64,000 nt of DNA from Propionicimonas sp. (GCF_029975155.1 NZ_JARKPQ010000139.1:1-64000), one strand, 5' to 3'; counted from the stretch's first letter, positions 1-10,746 are shown. The notes: generated by a model from the letters alone, not told the origin. A program made the numbers and translations.

Positions 1-1061
<1,061 letters not shown>

Positions 1062-1087
1062 TCAGGTGATCTCATCGAGCCAGACTG

Positions 1088-1114
1088 ATGGCACTCTCAA
1101 GGTGAGAGTGCTAA
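1088..1114. promoter_or_regulatory. CIRCE operator 1 (HrcA site) upstream of groEL
   Basis: Inverted repeat with half sites ATGGCACTC and GAGTGCTAA separated by exactly nine bases, matching the CIRCE consensus TTAGCACTC-N9-GAGTGCTAA with one perfect arm. It lies upstream of groEL. HrcA binding is known for the family and is inferred here. Confidence 0.93.
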
Positions 1115-1122
1115 CACAATGT

Positions 1123-1149
1123 CTAGCACTCTCACCCCCCGAGTGCAAA
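1123..1149. promoter_or_regulatory. CIRCE operator 2 (HrcA site) upstream of groEL
   Basis: A second inverted repeat, CTAGCACTC-N9-GAGTGCAAA, starting eight bases after the first element. Each arm has one or two deviations from consensus but the nine-base spacing is kept. The pair forms a tandem operator for groEL. Confidence 0.85.
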
Positions 1150-1162
1150 CGTCCGGACGACA

Positions 1163-1194
1163 GACCGGGCGACGCCGTTCGGCGTCGCCCGGTC
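1163..1194. terminator. Strong hairpin between groEL and the sensor kinase gene
   Basis: A perfect 14-bp stem (GACCGGGCGACGCC and its complement) with a GTTC loop. It sits upstream of the groEL operators and downstream of the minus-strand sensor kinase gene, so it could terminate that transcript. There is no clear T-run, so the terminator call is tentative. Confidence 0.5.
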
Positions 1195-1683
1195 TTCCAG
1201 GGGGAGGCCGTGCGCACACACGGCGCCTCCTCAGGCGGGGGGATGCTTCCCCTGGGTGCCGCCTCCGGCCCTCCCCCGCCAGGGTCGGGCCGGAGGCGCC
1301 GGCCAGCAGCGGCGGTGGATGGCGGATCCACCCGACGCTCTGGTTCCGGCGATCGGCTCGACAGGCAGGACTCCGTGGGCTGCAGGCTAGCCACTCATCC
1401 CGGAACCCCGACTGGAGCCGATCGGCCGTGGCCGGAGGGGTCCCGGCCACGACACCCAGTGCATCGCGCGCACGTTCAGGAGCGGTCAGCCGATCCTCAA
1501 GATTCGATGAAGAAGGCCCGTGGAATCCGGGGACGGCTCCTCACCCGGTCCAGCGCGTCTCGACAAGCTCGACGACCGATGACGAAAGCGGCGGACCGAG
1601 TAGAGAACCGCCCCCAGGTTCGTGAGGGCAGACGAGTGATGTCGAGGGTGCCAGAGGGCGAGCCCTCGGGAGGACTCAGGCGA
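1195..1683. other. Intergenic stretch without a recognisable gene
   Basis: About 490 bases between the groEL control region and the sensor kinase stop codon. I see no ORF with a credible ribosome binding site or homology. It holds one copy of the GTCTCGACAAGCTCGAC repeat at 1557-1573. Open frames here are short and high-GC and look incidental. Confidence 0.6.
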
Positions 1684-2808
1684 TCACCGGGGGCCGTCCG
1701 CGGGCAGGGTGAGGGTGAACACGGCGCCCTGGCCCGGGCCGGCGCTGGCCGCGGCCAGCGTGCCGCCGTGTGCCAGCGCGATCGCCCGGCTGATCGACAG
1801 GCCGATGCCGGTGCCGCCGGTGTCCCTCGATCGGGCGGCGTCGGTGCGGTAGAAGCGCTCGAAGATGTTCGGCAGGTGAGCCGCCTCGATTCCGTCGCCG
1901 GTGTCGGTGACCGTGATCACCACCGTGTCCGGGCCGCTCACCGCCGCGAGGCCGACCCGGCCGCCCGTGGGGGTGTGCCGAAGCGCGTTGGAGAGCAGGT
2001 TGGTCAGCACCTGGCCGATCCGCTGGGCGTCCGCGCGGACGGTTCCGGACGGAGACCCCAGCACCTGCAGTTCGACGCCGTCCCTGGCGAAGTCCTCTGC
2101 GGCCGCCGCCCTGGCCTGCTCGAGGAGCTCCGCGACGTCACACGGAGCGAGGTGGATCGACATGCCGCCGTCCGCGTCCGCGATGTCGCGCAGGTCGCCG
2201 GCCAGCCGGGTGAGTCGGCCGGCCTGTTCGGTGAGGCTGGCCAGCGTCGCCGGATCGGGCGCCAGTACCCCGTCCGCCACGGCCTCCACCGTCACGGCGA
2301 GGGACGCGATCGGCGTCCGCAGTTCGTGGGCGAGGTCGGCCAGCAGCTGGCGGCGCGCGGCCTCCACCTCGCCGAGCCGGGTGGCCATTGTGTTGAAGCT
2401 GGACGCCAGCAGTGCGACCTCGGACCCGGCCTCCGCGCCCGGTTCGACCCGGCGGCTGAAGTCGCCGGCCGCGACCTGCCGGGCGACGGCGCCGAGCTCG
2501 CGCAGCTGCCGGCGCAGCGGACGCACCGTCGCCGTCCCGATCACCACGGCCACGATCGCGGCCACGAACAGCGCCACGCCGAGCGAGAGCCACAGCGCCC
2601 GGTTGAACGCCTGTTCCGCGAAGGTCAGCTGGTCGACGCTGGTCAACGGTCCGTTGTCGACCAGGTAGTACTCGAACAGGCTCGGCCCGATGCTGGTCAC
2701 GACCACGGCGACCGTGACCAGCAGGACGGCGCCGACGGCGAGCTGGCCGATCAGCAGCCGCCCGTAGAACGTCCGGGTGAACCGCTCCTTCGGCCTCAGG
2801 CTCGGCAC
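1684..2808 (-). CDS. Two-component sensor histidine kinase (BaeS/OmpR-partner type)
   Basis: Inner-membrane histidine kinase of 374 residues. Two membrane segments (about residues 18-41 and 73-96) flank a short external loop, which suggests sensing in or near the membrane. A HAMP linker follows (about 96-150), then the dimerisation helix with the phospho-accepting His161 in [10 protein letters not shown]. The catalytic ATPase domain shows the N box ([13 protein letters not shown]), G1 (DTGDGIE), F box (FERFYRTD) and G2 (GGTGIGLSI). All catalytic motifs are intact. It starts 13 bases after the response regulator stop, so the two are one operon. The signal and targets cannot be told from the sequence. 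Confidence 0.95.
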   Translation of the reverse strand: MPSLRPKERFTRTFYGRLLIGQLAVGAVLLVTVAVVVTSIGPSLFEYYLVDNGPLTSVDQLTFAEQAFNRALWLSLGVALFVAAIVAVVIGTATVRPLRRQLRELGAVARQVAAGDFSRRVEPGAEAGSEVALLASSFNTMATRLGEVEAARRQLLADLAHELRTPIASLAVTVEAVADGVLAPDPATLASLTEQAGRLTRLAGDLRDIADADGGMSIHLAPCDVAELLEQARAAAAEDFARDGVELQVLGSPSGTVRADAQRIGQVLTNLLSNALRHTPTGGRVGLAAVSGPDTVVITVTDTGDGIEAAHLPNIFERFYRTDAARSRDTGGTGIGLSISRAIALAHGGTLAAASAGPGQGAVFTLTLPADGPR

Positions 2809-2821
2809 CGCCGCACCTCCC

Positions 2822-3523
2822 TCACCCGGCGCCCATCCGGTAGCCGACGCCGCGGACGGTGATCACGTACTGCTGCCGGGACGGGTCGTCGCCCAGCTTG
2901 CGCCGCAGGTTGGCGATGTGGACGTCCACCAGGTGCTCGTCGCCGGCGTCCGACTCGCCCCAGATGTGCTCGAGCAGCTGGCGGCGGCTCATCGCCAGCC
3001 TCGGCCGCTCCGACAGCACGGACAACAGGTCGAACTCGGTCGGCGTCAGCTCCACCTCGCGTCCACCGACCCGGGCCAGCCGCGCGGACGCGTCCACCTC
3101 CAGGTCGCCGAAGCGGCGCACCGGCAGCGCCTCCGTGCCGGACGTGCCCCGCGGCCGCCGCAGCATCGCCTGCACGCGGGCGACCAGCTCGCGGGCGCTG
3201 AACGGCTTGGTGACGTAGTCGTCCGCGCCGACCGAGAGCCCGATCAGCACGTCCACCTCGTCGGTGCGGGCGGTGAGCATGATCAGGTAGCAGTCGCTGA
3301 AGGTGCGGATCCGCCGGCAGACCTCGACCCCGTCGAGGCCGGGCAGACCCAGGTCGAGGATGATCACGGTCGGGTCGAGCCGCCGCGCCAACTCCACGGC
3401 CTCCAGCCCGTCCCCGCTCACCGTGGTGGCGAAGCCGGCCCGCTCCAGATAGGACGCGACCACACCGGCCAGGACCGCCTCATCGTCGACGATGAGCACG
3501 TGACCCGCACTGCCCGCCTGCAT
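2822..3523 (-). CDS. OmpR/PhoB-family response regulator
   Basis: 233-residue DNA-binding response regulator, partner of the adjacent kinase. The receiver domain (about 8-120) has the acidic pair DDE near residue 13, the phospho-acceptor Asp57 in ILDLGLPG, and the conserved lysine in VTKPFSA. The C-terminal half is a winged helix of the OmpR type, ending VRGVGYRMG as usual. The gene precedes the kinase gene with a 13-base gap. The promoter should lie in the short space 3524-3598, shared with the divergent hypothetical gene. Confidence 0.96.
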   Translation of the reverse strand: MQAGSAGHVLIVDDEAVLAGVVASYLERAGFATTVSGDGLEAVELARRLDPTVIILDLGLPGLDGVEVCRRIRTFSDCYLIMLTARTDEVDVLIGLSVGADDYVTKPFSARELVARVQAMLRRPRGTSGTEALPVRRFGDLEVDASARLARVGGREVELTPTEFDLLSVLSERPRLAMSRRQLLEHIWGESDAGDEHLVDVHIANLRRKLGDDPSRQQYVITVRGVGYRMGAG

Positions 3524-3598
3524 GCGTCCCTCCCGCGCTCAGCCTAGGGTTCCGCACCCGTCCGACGCGAGTGGGCCGTCGTGCCGCAGAATTGACCC

Positions 3599-4096
3599 GT
3601 GCCGACCCGTCCCGCCACCGACCCCGTGGCCCCGACGCGCGCCGCGCACCGGGTGCGCGCCGTCGGCAATGCCGTGAACCTGACCACGCCCCTGGGTCTG
3701 CTCGTCGCCCTGGCCGGACGGGCGACGCTGCGGCTCGGCCCGGAGGCCCTGGTCGTGGCGGAGGGGTACCGGCTGCCGCTGCCGAAGGCCGGGGCGTTCA
3801 CCGTCGGCGGCGTGGTGCTGGTCCCCCACGGGCTGCTGACCGGCGTGGAACTCCGCCAGCCCGGGACGCTCGCGCACGAGTCGCGGCACGCCTGGCAGTA
3901 CTTCTGGTGCCTGGGCCTGCCGTTCCTGCCGCTGTACGCGCTCGCGTCCGGCTGGTCGTGGCTGCGCCGCGGCGACCCCGCGTCCGGCAACTGGTTCGAA
4001 CGCGACGCCGGGCTCATGACCGGCGGCTACCCCGAACGGCCGGTGACCAACGCCGGGCTCCGGCGGATCGGCCGCGCGCTGCGGCTCGTCCGCTGA
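3599..4096 (+). CDS. Conserved hypothetical protein with an HESRH motif
   Basis: 165-residue protein starting at a GTG, divergent from the response regulator. The sequence has no signal peptide. The centre contains LAHESRHAWQYF followed by a hydrophobic stretch (WCLGLPFLPLYALASGW), which resembles the zinc-binding HExxH-like segment of small membrane-associated proteins of unknown function found in actinobacteria. The second His is four residues after the first, but the Glu position of HExxH is kept only loosely (HESRH), so a peptidase function is possible but unproven. I do not recognise a named family. Confidence 0.75.
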   Translation: MPTRPATDPVAPTRAAHRVRAVGNAVNLTTPLGLLVALAGRATLRLGPEALVVAEGYRLPLPKAGAFTVGGVVLVPHGLLTGVELRQPGTLAHESRHAWQYFWCLGLPFLPLYALASGWSWLRRGDPASGNWFERDAGLMTGGYPERPVTNAGLRRIGRALRLVR

Positions 4097-4143
4097 CGTC
4101 GGTGGGGGTTGCCCGGCACCGCCGCCGGGGCGATGATCGGGCC

Positions 4144-4572
4144 ATGTTCCACACACCGCAGGTGGTGCTGTTCACGAAGCGGATCGACGCGGCGGCCGCG
4201 TTCTACCGGGCGATCGGCTTCGCCGAGGTCTTCCGCGAGCCCGCACAGGGCAAGCCCGCCCACGTCGACCTGGAGCTGGACGGCTACCGCATCGGCCTCG
4301 CGACCGTCCGCTCGGCGCGGGAGGATCACTGGCTGGAGCCGGTGGCGTCCGGCCAGCGCGCGGTGGTGGTGCTGTGGACGGACGACGTCGACGCCGGCTG
4401 GGCGAGGCTGGTGGAACTCGGCGCCAGGCCCGTGCACGAGCCGCAGCCGTGGCTGGACCACCTGCGGATCGGCTGGCTCGCCGACCTGGACGGCCACCTG
4501 ATCCAGGTGGTGCAGGAGGTGCCCGGAAACCGTCGGGACGACGCCGGAGGACCGGCTACACCCGCAGGTTGA
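4144..4572 (+). CDS. VOC (glyoxalase/bleomycin-resistance) family protein
   Basis: 142-residue single-chain vicinal oxygen chelate protein. It opens with the typical beta-alpha unit (VVLFTKRIDAAAAFYRAIGF) and ends with the paired unit (LADLDGHLIQVVQ), the usual signature of the fold. The His and Glu/Gln metal positions are only partly conserved, so substrate and catalysis are unknown. The start at 4144 is preceded by a short spacer after the upstream gene. Its last 17 bases overlap the convergent DUF3263 gene, and the C-terminal tail beyond the fold is low-complexity. Confidence 0.88.
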   Translation: MFHTPQVVLFTKRIDAAAAFYRAIGFAEVFREPAQGKPAHVDLELDGYRIGLATVRSAREDHWLEPVASGQRAVVVLWTDDVDAGWARLVELGARPVHEPQPWLDHLRIGWLADLDGHLIQVVQEVPGNRRDDAGGPATPAG

Positions 4573-4840
4573 CCCCGAGGCGACGCGCGGTGCGCTCCTT
4601 CTGCCGGGTGGCGCGGAGCCGACGCAGCCGCTTGACCAGCAGCGGGTCGTGCGCGAGTGCTTCCTCGGTGTCGATCAGCGCGTTGATGAGCTGGTAGTAC
4701 CGGGTGGGCGAGATGTCGAACCGCTCGCGGATCTCCGACTCCTTGGACCCTGGCAACGCCCACCACTGCTTCTCGAACTCGAGCAGGGCGGCCTGCTGTT
4801 CGCTGAGGCCCGGGGCGGAAACGGCCATGGGATCGGACAT
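4556..4840 (-). CDS. DUF3263 family protein
   Basis: 94-residue protein when started at the ATG at 4840 (MSDPMAVS); the frame stays open further upstream but without family similarity. The core QQAALLEFEKQWW followed by a helix-turn-helix-like stretch (RERFDISPTRYYQLINALID) is the DUF3263 signature, an actinobacterial family of unknown function that looks DNA-binding. The C-terminus is rich in Arg and Lys. It is convergent with, and overlaps by 17 bases, the VOC gene. Confidence 0.88.
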   Translation of the reverse strand: MSDPMAVSAPGLSEQQAALLEFEKQWWALPGSKESEIRERFDISPTRYYQLINALIDTEEALAHDPLLVKRLRRLRATRQKERTARRLGVNLRV

Positions 4841-4978
4841 GCGCCCACAGTACCGCCGAAACCACATCGATGTCATTCGTCGGGCGTCCCGAACGCCGCG
4901 TCCGACACTCCGCCGCGCCCCGGATAGACTCGACGATGACCCGGCGGGCACCAGACGTCACCGACAAGTGAGGATGCT

Positions 4979-6166
4979 ATGCAGTTGCTGCACGGCACTG
5001 TCCAGCACTATGCGTGGGGAACCACGGATGCGATTCCGGAACTGATGGGGGTGCCCGGCGACGGCCGTCCGTTCGCCGAGTACTGGCTGGGCGCGCACCC
5101 GCTGTCGCCGTCCGAACTGGGTGGGGAGACGCTGGACGCCGTCGTCCGCGAGCACCCCGAGATCATCGGCGAACCCAGCCGGAAGGCCTTCGGCGACCAG
5201 TTGCCGTACCTGATGAAGGTGTTGTCGGCACGGCACGCGCTCTCGCTGCAGGCGCACCCGTCGCGCGACCAGGCGGAGGAGGGCTATGCGCGGGAGAACG
5301 CGGCCGGCCTCGCCCCGGACGCGCCGGAGCGCACCTATCGCGACGACTGGCCGAAACCGGAACTGCTGATCGCCCTCGACGAGTTCCACACCCTCTCCGG
5401 CTTCCGCGATCCCCGGCGCACGGCCGCGCTGTTCGGCGGCCTGGGGGTGGCGGACGCGCTCGTGTCCGTGATCGGACCGCTCACGGAACGGAAGGGGCCG
5501 GCCGCCCTCGCGGAGGTCTTCCTGGACGTGCTCAGCCTCGACGGCGAACGTGCCCGGCTGTCCGAGCAGGTCTGCGCGGCGGCCATGCGGCACAAGGACG
5601 CCCCCGGTGAGTTGGGCGAGTTCGCGCGCACCGTCCTGGAGCTGGACGAGGTGTTCACCGCCGACCCCGGAATCCTGGCCGCGCTGCTGATGAACCGGGT
5701 GGTGCTGCAGCCGGGCGAGGCGGTGTTCGTGCCGGCCGGCCAGATGCACGCCCACCTGCGCGGAACAGGCATCGAGGTCATGGCGAACTCCGACAACGTG
5801 ATCCGCGGCGGCCTGACCAGCAAGCACGTCGACGTCGGCGAACTGGTCCGGGTCGTCGACTTCTCCTCCGGCGAGCCGGAGATCCTCCGTCCCGAGCCGG
5901 TGGGCGCGGGTGTCGACCACTACGCCACGCCCTGCCCCGAGTTCGACGTCTGGCGAGTGCGGGCCGGTGCCGACCTGCCGGGCGACCTCCCCGGGACCGG
6001 CTCGGCCCGGATCCTGCTGGTGGTCCAGGGACGGGCGGAGCTGACCCTCGGGGAGCAGCGACTGACGCTCACCAAGGGCGAGTCGGCCTTCCTCTCCGCC
6101 GCCGATGACCGGGTGACGATGCTCGGCGACGCCACGGCCTTCGTGGCCGCTTCCGGCGTGCGCTGA
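4979..6166 (+). CDS. manA: Mannose-6-phosphate isomerase, class I
   Basis: 395-residue zinc enzyme interconverting mannose 6-phosphate and fructose 6-phosphate, feeding GDP-mannose and glycan synthesis or mannose use. The cupin zinc ligands are seen in LQAHPSRDQAEEG and in the hallmark block VFVPAGQMHAHLRGTG, followed by the active-site segment NSDNVIRGGLTSKHVD. Length is normal for the family. The start at 4979 is preceded by GAGGATGCT. The following gene starts one base after the stop codon, indicating an operon. Confidence 0.97.
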   Translation: MQLLHGTVQHYAWGTTDAIPELMGVPGDGRPFAEYWLGAHPLSPSELGGETLDAVVREHPEIIGEPSRKAFGDQLPYLMKVLSARHALSLQAHPSRDQAEEGYARENAAGLAPDAPERTYRDDWPKPELLIALDEFHTLSGFRDPRRTAALFGGLGVADALVSVIGPLTERKGPAALAEVFLDVLSLDGERARLSEQVCAAAMRHKDAPGELGEFARTVLELDEVFTADPGILAALLMNRVVLQPGEAVFVPAGQMHAHLRGTGIEVMANSDNVIRGGLTSKHVDVGELVRVVDFSSGEPEILRPEPVGAGVDHYATPCPEFDVWRVRAGADLPGDLPGTGSARILLVVQGRAELTLGEQRLTLTKGESAFLSAADDRVTMLGDATAFVAASGVR

Positions 6167-6167
6167 G

Positions 6168-6719
6168 ATGACCGACGTGCCGGCCGCCGTCGCGGCGGCC
6201 GTGCTCCGGCTGGTCGGCTCCGGCGAGCGGCCGGTCGTCCTGATCGACGGCGGGGCCGGGTCGGGCAAGACCACCCTGGCGGACGCCCTGGCCGAGTGGT
6301 GGCCCGGCCGCACCGCGGCCCAGGTCGTGGGGCTGGACGAGCTCTACCCGGGCTGGGGCGGACTGGCGGCGGGTTCGGCGGCCGTACCGGAGGTGATCGC
6401 CGGGAGCGGGTTCCGCACCTGGGACTGGGCCGCCGGCCGGCCAGGATCGTGGCGGCCGCTGGACCCGTCCGCGCCGCTCATACTGGAAGGCTGTGGAGCG
6501 ATCAGCCCCGCGAGCCGCGCGCTCGCCGGCCTGGCCGTCTGGCTCGAACTCGACGAGGCCACCCGCAAGCAGCGCGCCCTCGCCAGGGACGGCGAGCTGT
6601 TCGCCCGCCACTGGGACGAGTGGGCAGCCCAGGAGGCCGTCCACTGGGGCGCCGATCACCCCCGCGAACTGGCCGACGTGGTCCTCGAGATGGCGAGTGC
6701 AGAACACGTCGATCTCTGA
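6168..6719 (+). CDS. Small P-loop nucleoside/uridine kinase-like protein
   Basis: 183-residue cytosolic P-loop protein. The Walker A motif is GGAGSGKTT at about residues 29-37, followed by a DELYPGW segment where uridine-kinase-like proteins bind the acceptor, and a Walker-B-like LILEGCGAIS. A C-terminal EATRKQRALARDG stretch resembles the lid region. It follows manA with one base between stop and start, so it is probably co-transcribed and translationally coupled. The acceptor substrate is unknown; uridine-kinase/YbdK-type ATPases of this size are often unassigned. Confidence 0.85.
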   Translation: MTDVPAAVAAAVLRLVGSGERPVVLIDGGAGSGKTTLADALAEWWPGRTAAQVVGLDELYPGWGGLAAGSAAVPEVIAGSGFRTWDWAAGRPGSWRPLDPSAPLILEGCGAISPASRALAGLAVWLELDEATRKQRALARDGELFARHWDEWAAQEAVHWGADHPRELADVVLEMASAEHVDL

Positions 6720-6726
6720 GCGGCGC

Positions 6727-6826
6727 GTCTCGACAAGCTCGACGGTTCTCCGTTGGACCAGGAACCCAACCGATCCCTGAGGAGGCCGCAGAGCGAGGAA
6801 CGAACTCCGCGACCGTCACGAAGGGC
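6727..6826. repeat. Composite intergenic repeats (families A and C)
   Basis: Family A (GTCTCGACAAGCTCGAC) lies at 6727-6743. Family C follows at 6774-6826: it begins TCCCTGAGGAG, contains GCGAGGAACGA and ends GTCACGAAGGGC. Both families recur elsewhere in the window. Confidence 0.85.
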
Positions 6827-6988
6827 ACCCCGATCCCGCCGGTGTATGGGAGTGTACGAAGTTGTCGGCCGAACTCCCCGCGAGCGCGGCGATCCGCTAG
6901 GCTGACCCGCGTCGCGGCGGCGGGGGGGTCGCTCTTCATTGGTGTTGCAGGGGCCTTGGGCCTCCTGCAGGAAGAGAGTAGGCCGACC

Positions 6989-9900
6989 GTGCTTCGTGCA
7001 ATTCTGCACCGCCGTCGTGTGTTGATCCTGACCATGATCGCCGCCCTGGTCACCGGGGTGCTCCCGCTGACGTCGGCCGGAGTCGCAGAAGCAGCCGTGC
7101 TGAGTCCGCCGACACTCACCAGCCCTGCCTCCGGAGCGTCCCTGACCGCGAACCCGATCCTCGCGTGGTCCGCAGTGACGGGCGCGACGAAGTACCGCGT
7201 GGAACTGAGTGCCGAGGCCGGCTTCAGCCCGCTCATCAGCGGCTATCCGGTCACCACCCAGGAACTCCGCTACGCGCCGCCCACCGAGTTGCCGCAGGGC
7301 GAGATCTACTGGCGTGTCGCCGCGGTGGACGCCGCAGGCGCGCCGGGCGACTACGCCGGAGCCAGCTTCGTCAAGGGCTGGGGAGACGCACCGGTCGTGG
7401 TCGCACCCGCCGACGGGAAGTCGTTCGCCTTCCCCACCGAGCCCATCCTGTTCTCCTGGGGCGCCGTGCCGGGCGCGGTGTCCTACGAACTCCAGATCGA
7501 CGACGCCGACGACTTCATCGGCACCAAGACCTACACCACGAAGAACACCGACTACGTGCTCACCGAGCCGGTGACGGTCAACCAGTCGTTCTACTGGCGG
7601 GTCCGTGGCGTGTCCGGAAGCCTCTCCTCGGAGTGGTCGCCCACCTCGTCGTTCACCTCGTCCTGGGCCGGCGCGCCGACGCTGCGCTCCCCCGCCGCGG
7701 ACGCCACCGGCGTCACCGACGTCTTCTTCGACTGGGATCCGGTCCTCGGCGCCAAGGCCTACCAGCTGCAGGTCAGCCCCAACGGGGACTGGGCGAACAA
7801 CATCACGATCGACATCACGGTGAAGTCGACCCGCTATGCGCCGCCCGAGCCGCTGAACAACGGCAACTACTACTGGCGGGTGCGGGCGATGGACGCGGCG
7901 TCGCCGGCCAACTACGGGCCCTGGTCGGCCGCGCGGATCTTCGAGCGCGACTGGCCCGAGAAGCCGGCCATCGTGTGGCCGCAGGACGGCGCCAGCACCT
8001 CGGTCAGGAACACTGCCGACCCGACGTGGCAGAACCCCGCCTTCAGCTGGACACCGGCGAAACGCGCGTCCTGGTACCGCATCCGGTTCGCCACCAACGC
8101 GGCCATGACCGAGAACGTGTACGGCTGCGTGACCAACCGGACCACCTTCACTCCGTATACCTTCGAGGATGGGGTCGACCGCGAGATCGCCGGGCCGTGC
8201 AAGCTGGCGTTCGCCGCCGGCTCCACCTACTACTGGGACGTGTCCGCCCTGGATTCACCGGTGAAGAATGCCGGCATCGATCCGGCGCAGCCCCCGAAGC
8301 TCACCGGCCTGATCTTCGGACAGCGCTCCGCGGTGCGGTCGTTCGTCTACGATCCTCCCGTCCCGACCACCGACGAGCCGCGGGCCCTGACCGCCGCCGA
8401 CTACCTGACCCCGGCGACCTGCGACCCGGCCGCAGGCTGCAACACGGCGGAGAAGGACACGCCCACGCTCACCTGGACCGCGATCCCGGGGGCCACCACC
8501 TACACCGTCGAGGTGTCGCTCGACCGGAACTTCACCAACATCTACCGCAAGTACATCGCGCCCTACAACCGGCTCACGCCGCGCGATTCGTGGCGGGACA
8601 ACCAGGCTGGTCAGGCCTACTACTGGCGGGTCACCCCGGACGACCTTGCCTTCGGAGCCAGTGCCTACGGGGTGATCCGCAAGCAGACCGAGGGCGTCCA
8701 TCGCGCGGCGCCCGCAGGCGGCTCGGCCCAGCCGAACGACTTCACCTTCGCGTGGCAGGACTACCTCGACACGAACCAGGCGCTGAAGCCGGCTGCGGTC
8801 GAGGCGGCCAAGTCCTACCGGATCCAGGTGTCGACGGTCAGTGACTTCGCGACCTTCGTGGACAACCGGGTCGTCAACACTCCCTTCTACACCCCGTACG
8901 ACCGCACCTACCCCGAGGGGCCGATCTACTGGCGTGTGCAGGCGATCGACGGTTCGGGCAACGAGCTCACGGTCAGCAGCGGGAACAACGGCTCGGTGAC
9001 CAAGGCCTCGCCGGCTCCCGCACCCCGCTACCCCGGCAGTGGCGCCACCGTGAAGGGCGTGCCCTACCTGCAGTGGGAGCCCCTCGCCTACGCCGCCTCG
9101 TACGACGTGCAACTGGACAACGACTCGAACTTCTCGTCACCGATCAAGACCGTGACCACGAAGATGGCGGCGTGGGCCCACGTCGATCCGCTCGCCGCGG
9201 GCACCTACTACTGGCGGGTCCGCCGCAATGATGCCGACAACCGGGACGGGGCCTGGTCGACCGTCCGGTCCTTCAACCTGCAGCCCGCACCGGTCACGCT
9301 GAGCAGCCCCACGAACGGCAGCACCCCCGCCGGCAACACGCTGCTGCTCCAGTGGAAGGCCACGCAGCCGAGCCCGAAGTACCGGGTGGAGGTGAGCACG
9401 TCCTCGACGTTCGCCAGCCAGGTCAGCGGGTTCCCGCAGGACACCGTGATGTCTGCGGTGGCGCCCAAGTCGCTGTTCGGCAACGGCACGTACTACTGGC
9501 GGGTCAGGTCGCTCAACGCGTCGAACACCGTTGTCGCGACCTCGTCCACGTGGAATTTCACGGTCGACGCCACCTACCCGAGCGTGGTCGGGCTCGCCCC
9601 GTCCTCGGGTGCACCGATCGACACCGCGTTCACTGTGACCTTCTCCGAACCGGTCACCGACGTCGACGCGACGTCGCTCACCGTGACCGCGGCCGGCGCG
9701 AGCGCTGCCCTGGCAGGAACCGTCACCGTCGTCTCGCCGACCGTGGCGAGGTTCACACCGAAGGCCGCGCTGGTGCCGGGGCAGACGTATACCGTCCGTG
9801 TGAGTCCCGCCGTGAAGGACAGGAGCGGCCTCGCGCTCGCGGCGTACTCGGCGAACGTCCGAACCTCGACCACGGTCCAGGAGGACTCGGGCGCGGTCCA

Positions 9901-10624
9901 GAGGGCGTGGCCCGTCTGGAAGACGTCGGCAGCCTCCGACGGCAAGCTCAAGCTCTCGCAGCGGGCCGGCAGCACGCTGACCTACTCGTTCACCGGCACC
10001 AGCATCGGCCTCCTCGGCTACGTGGGGAAGACCGGCGGCCACGCCGCCATCACGCTGGACGGCGTCGCGCAGGGCAACGTCTCCTTCTACGCGAAGACCG
10101 CGGCCCACAAGGCCACCGTCTGGTCCAGGAGCGGTCTCCCCGCAGGCAAGCACGTGCTGCGGGTGACCACGCTGGGCACCAAGCCCGCCGGGTCCAAGGG
10201 CAAGCTGGTCTACGTCGACGGGTTCACCGTCGACGGCACCACCGTCGGGGAGACCGCGCCGGGCGTGGTCGACGGCTTCGCCCGGGTCGGCACGACGAAG
10301 GCTTCCTCCTCCGCCTACGACGTCATGGACTTCGCCAAGGCCTCCGGCCGCACGGCACCCACGTTCACGCTCACGTTCACGGGCACCGGCATCAGCTGGC
10401 TGGGGACCAAGACGAAGGCCTCCGGCAAGGCGGTGGTCTACATCGACAACGTCAAGAAGAAGACGATCGACCTGTACTCCTCGAAGACCGCCTACAAGAA
10501 GACGCTGTGGACCTCGGCGAAGCTCTCGGACAACGTCCACACCATCAAGGTGGTCGTCCTGGGCAGCAAGCGGAAGTCGGCCAAGGGCTACGACGTCTCC
10601 CTCGACGCCTTCACCATCAAGTAG
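6989..10624 (+). CDS. Large secreted repeat protein with eight FN3-like repeats and two C-terminal beta domains
   Basis: 1211 residues from a GTG at 6989, preceded by GGAAGAGAG; the frame is open further upstream but only as the shadow of the previous gene. A signal peptide (RRRVLILTMIAALVTG, cut after an A-x-A-like site) shows export. Eight fibronectin-type-III-like repeats of about 90-130 residues follow, each marked by a YYWRV-type strand. A bacterial Ig-like domain lies at about 860-960 (GLAPSSGAPIDTAFTVTFSE). The last 230 residues hold two copies of a jelly-roll-like domain (TFTGTGISWLGT and a matching first copy) that often accompanies extracellular glycan-binding proteins. No sortase signal or catalytic domain is visible. 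A cell-surface adhesin or carbohydrate-binding role is an inference. Confidence 0.88.
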   Translation: MLRAILHRRRVLILTMIAALVTGVLPLTSAGVAEAAVLSPPTLTSPASGASLTANPILAWSAVTGATKYRVELSAEAGFSPLISGYPVTTQELRYAPPTELPQGEIYWRVAAVDAAGAPGDYAGASFVKGWGDAPVVVAPADGKSFAFPTEPILFSWGAVPGAVSYELQIDDADDFIGTKTYTTKNTDYVLTEPVTVNQSFYWRVRGVSGSLSSEWSPTSSFTSSWAGAPTLRSPAADATGVTDVFFDWDPVLGAKAYQLQVSPNGDWANNITIDITVKSTRYAPPEPLNNGNYYWRVRAMDAASPANYGPWSAARIFERDWPEKPAIVWPQDGASTSVRNTADPTWQNPAFSWTPAKRASWYRIRFATNAAMTENVYGCVTNRTTFTPYTFEDGVDREIAGPCKLAFAAGSTYYWDVSALDSPVKNAGIDPAQPPKLTGLIFGQRSAVRSFVYDPPVPTTDEPRALTAADYLTPATCDPAAGCNTAEKDTPTLTWTAIPGATTYTVEVSLDRNFTNIYRKYIAPYNRLTPRDSWRDNQAGQAYYWRVTPDDLAFGASAYGVIRKQTEGVHRAAPAGGSAQPNDFTFAWQDYLDTNQALKPAAVEAAKSYRIQVSTVSDFATFVDNRVVNTPFYTPYDRTYPEGPIYWRVQAIDGSGNELTVSSGNNGSVTKASPAPAPRYPGSGATVKGVPYLQWEPLAYAASYDVQLDNDSNFSSPIKTVTTKMAAWAHVDPLAAGTYYWRVRRNDADNRDGAWSTVRSFNLQPAPVTLSSPTNGSTPAGNTLLLQWKATQPSPKYRVEVSTSSTFASQVSGFPQDTVMSAVAPKSLFGNGTYYWRVRSLNASNTVVATSSTWNFTVDATYPSVVGLAPSSGAPIDTAFTVTFSEPVTDVDATSLTVTAAGASAALAGTVTVVSPTVARFTPKAALVPGQTYTVRVSPAVKDRSGLALAAYSANVRTSTTVQEDSGAVQRAWPVWKTSAASDGKLKLSQRAGSTLTYSFTGTSIGLLGYVGKTGGHAAITLDGVAQGNVSFYAKTAAHKATVWSRSGLPAGKHVLRVTTLGTKPAGSKGKLVYVDGFTVDGTTVGETAPGVVDGFARVGTTKASSSAYDVMDFAKASGRTAPTFTLTFTGTGISWLGTKTKASGKAVVYIDNVKKKTIDLYSSKTAYKKTLWTSAKLSDNVHTIKVVVLGSKRKSAKGYDVSLDAFTIK

Positions 10625-10746
10625 AGCCGAATCGGTCGCTGGCCTCGGGGACCATCGTCCTCGGGTCCGGCGACCGGTGCCGCGCCCGGGGTCGACGCGT
10701 CTGCCGTCCGCTTTTGGCACAATGGTGCGCCGGGCCCAGCGCCCGC

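Noticed and set aside
6296-6988. Upstream extension of the FN3 repeat protein
   Set aside because: Overlaps the P-loop kinase gene and intergenic repeats; a signal peptide and ribosome binding site support the GTG at 6989.
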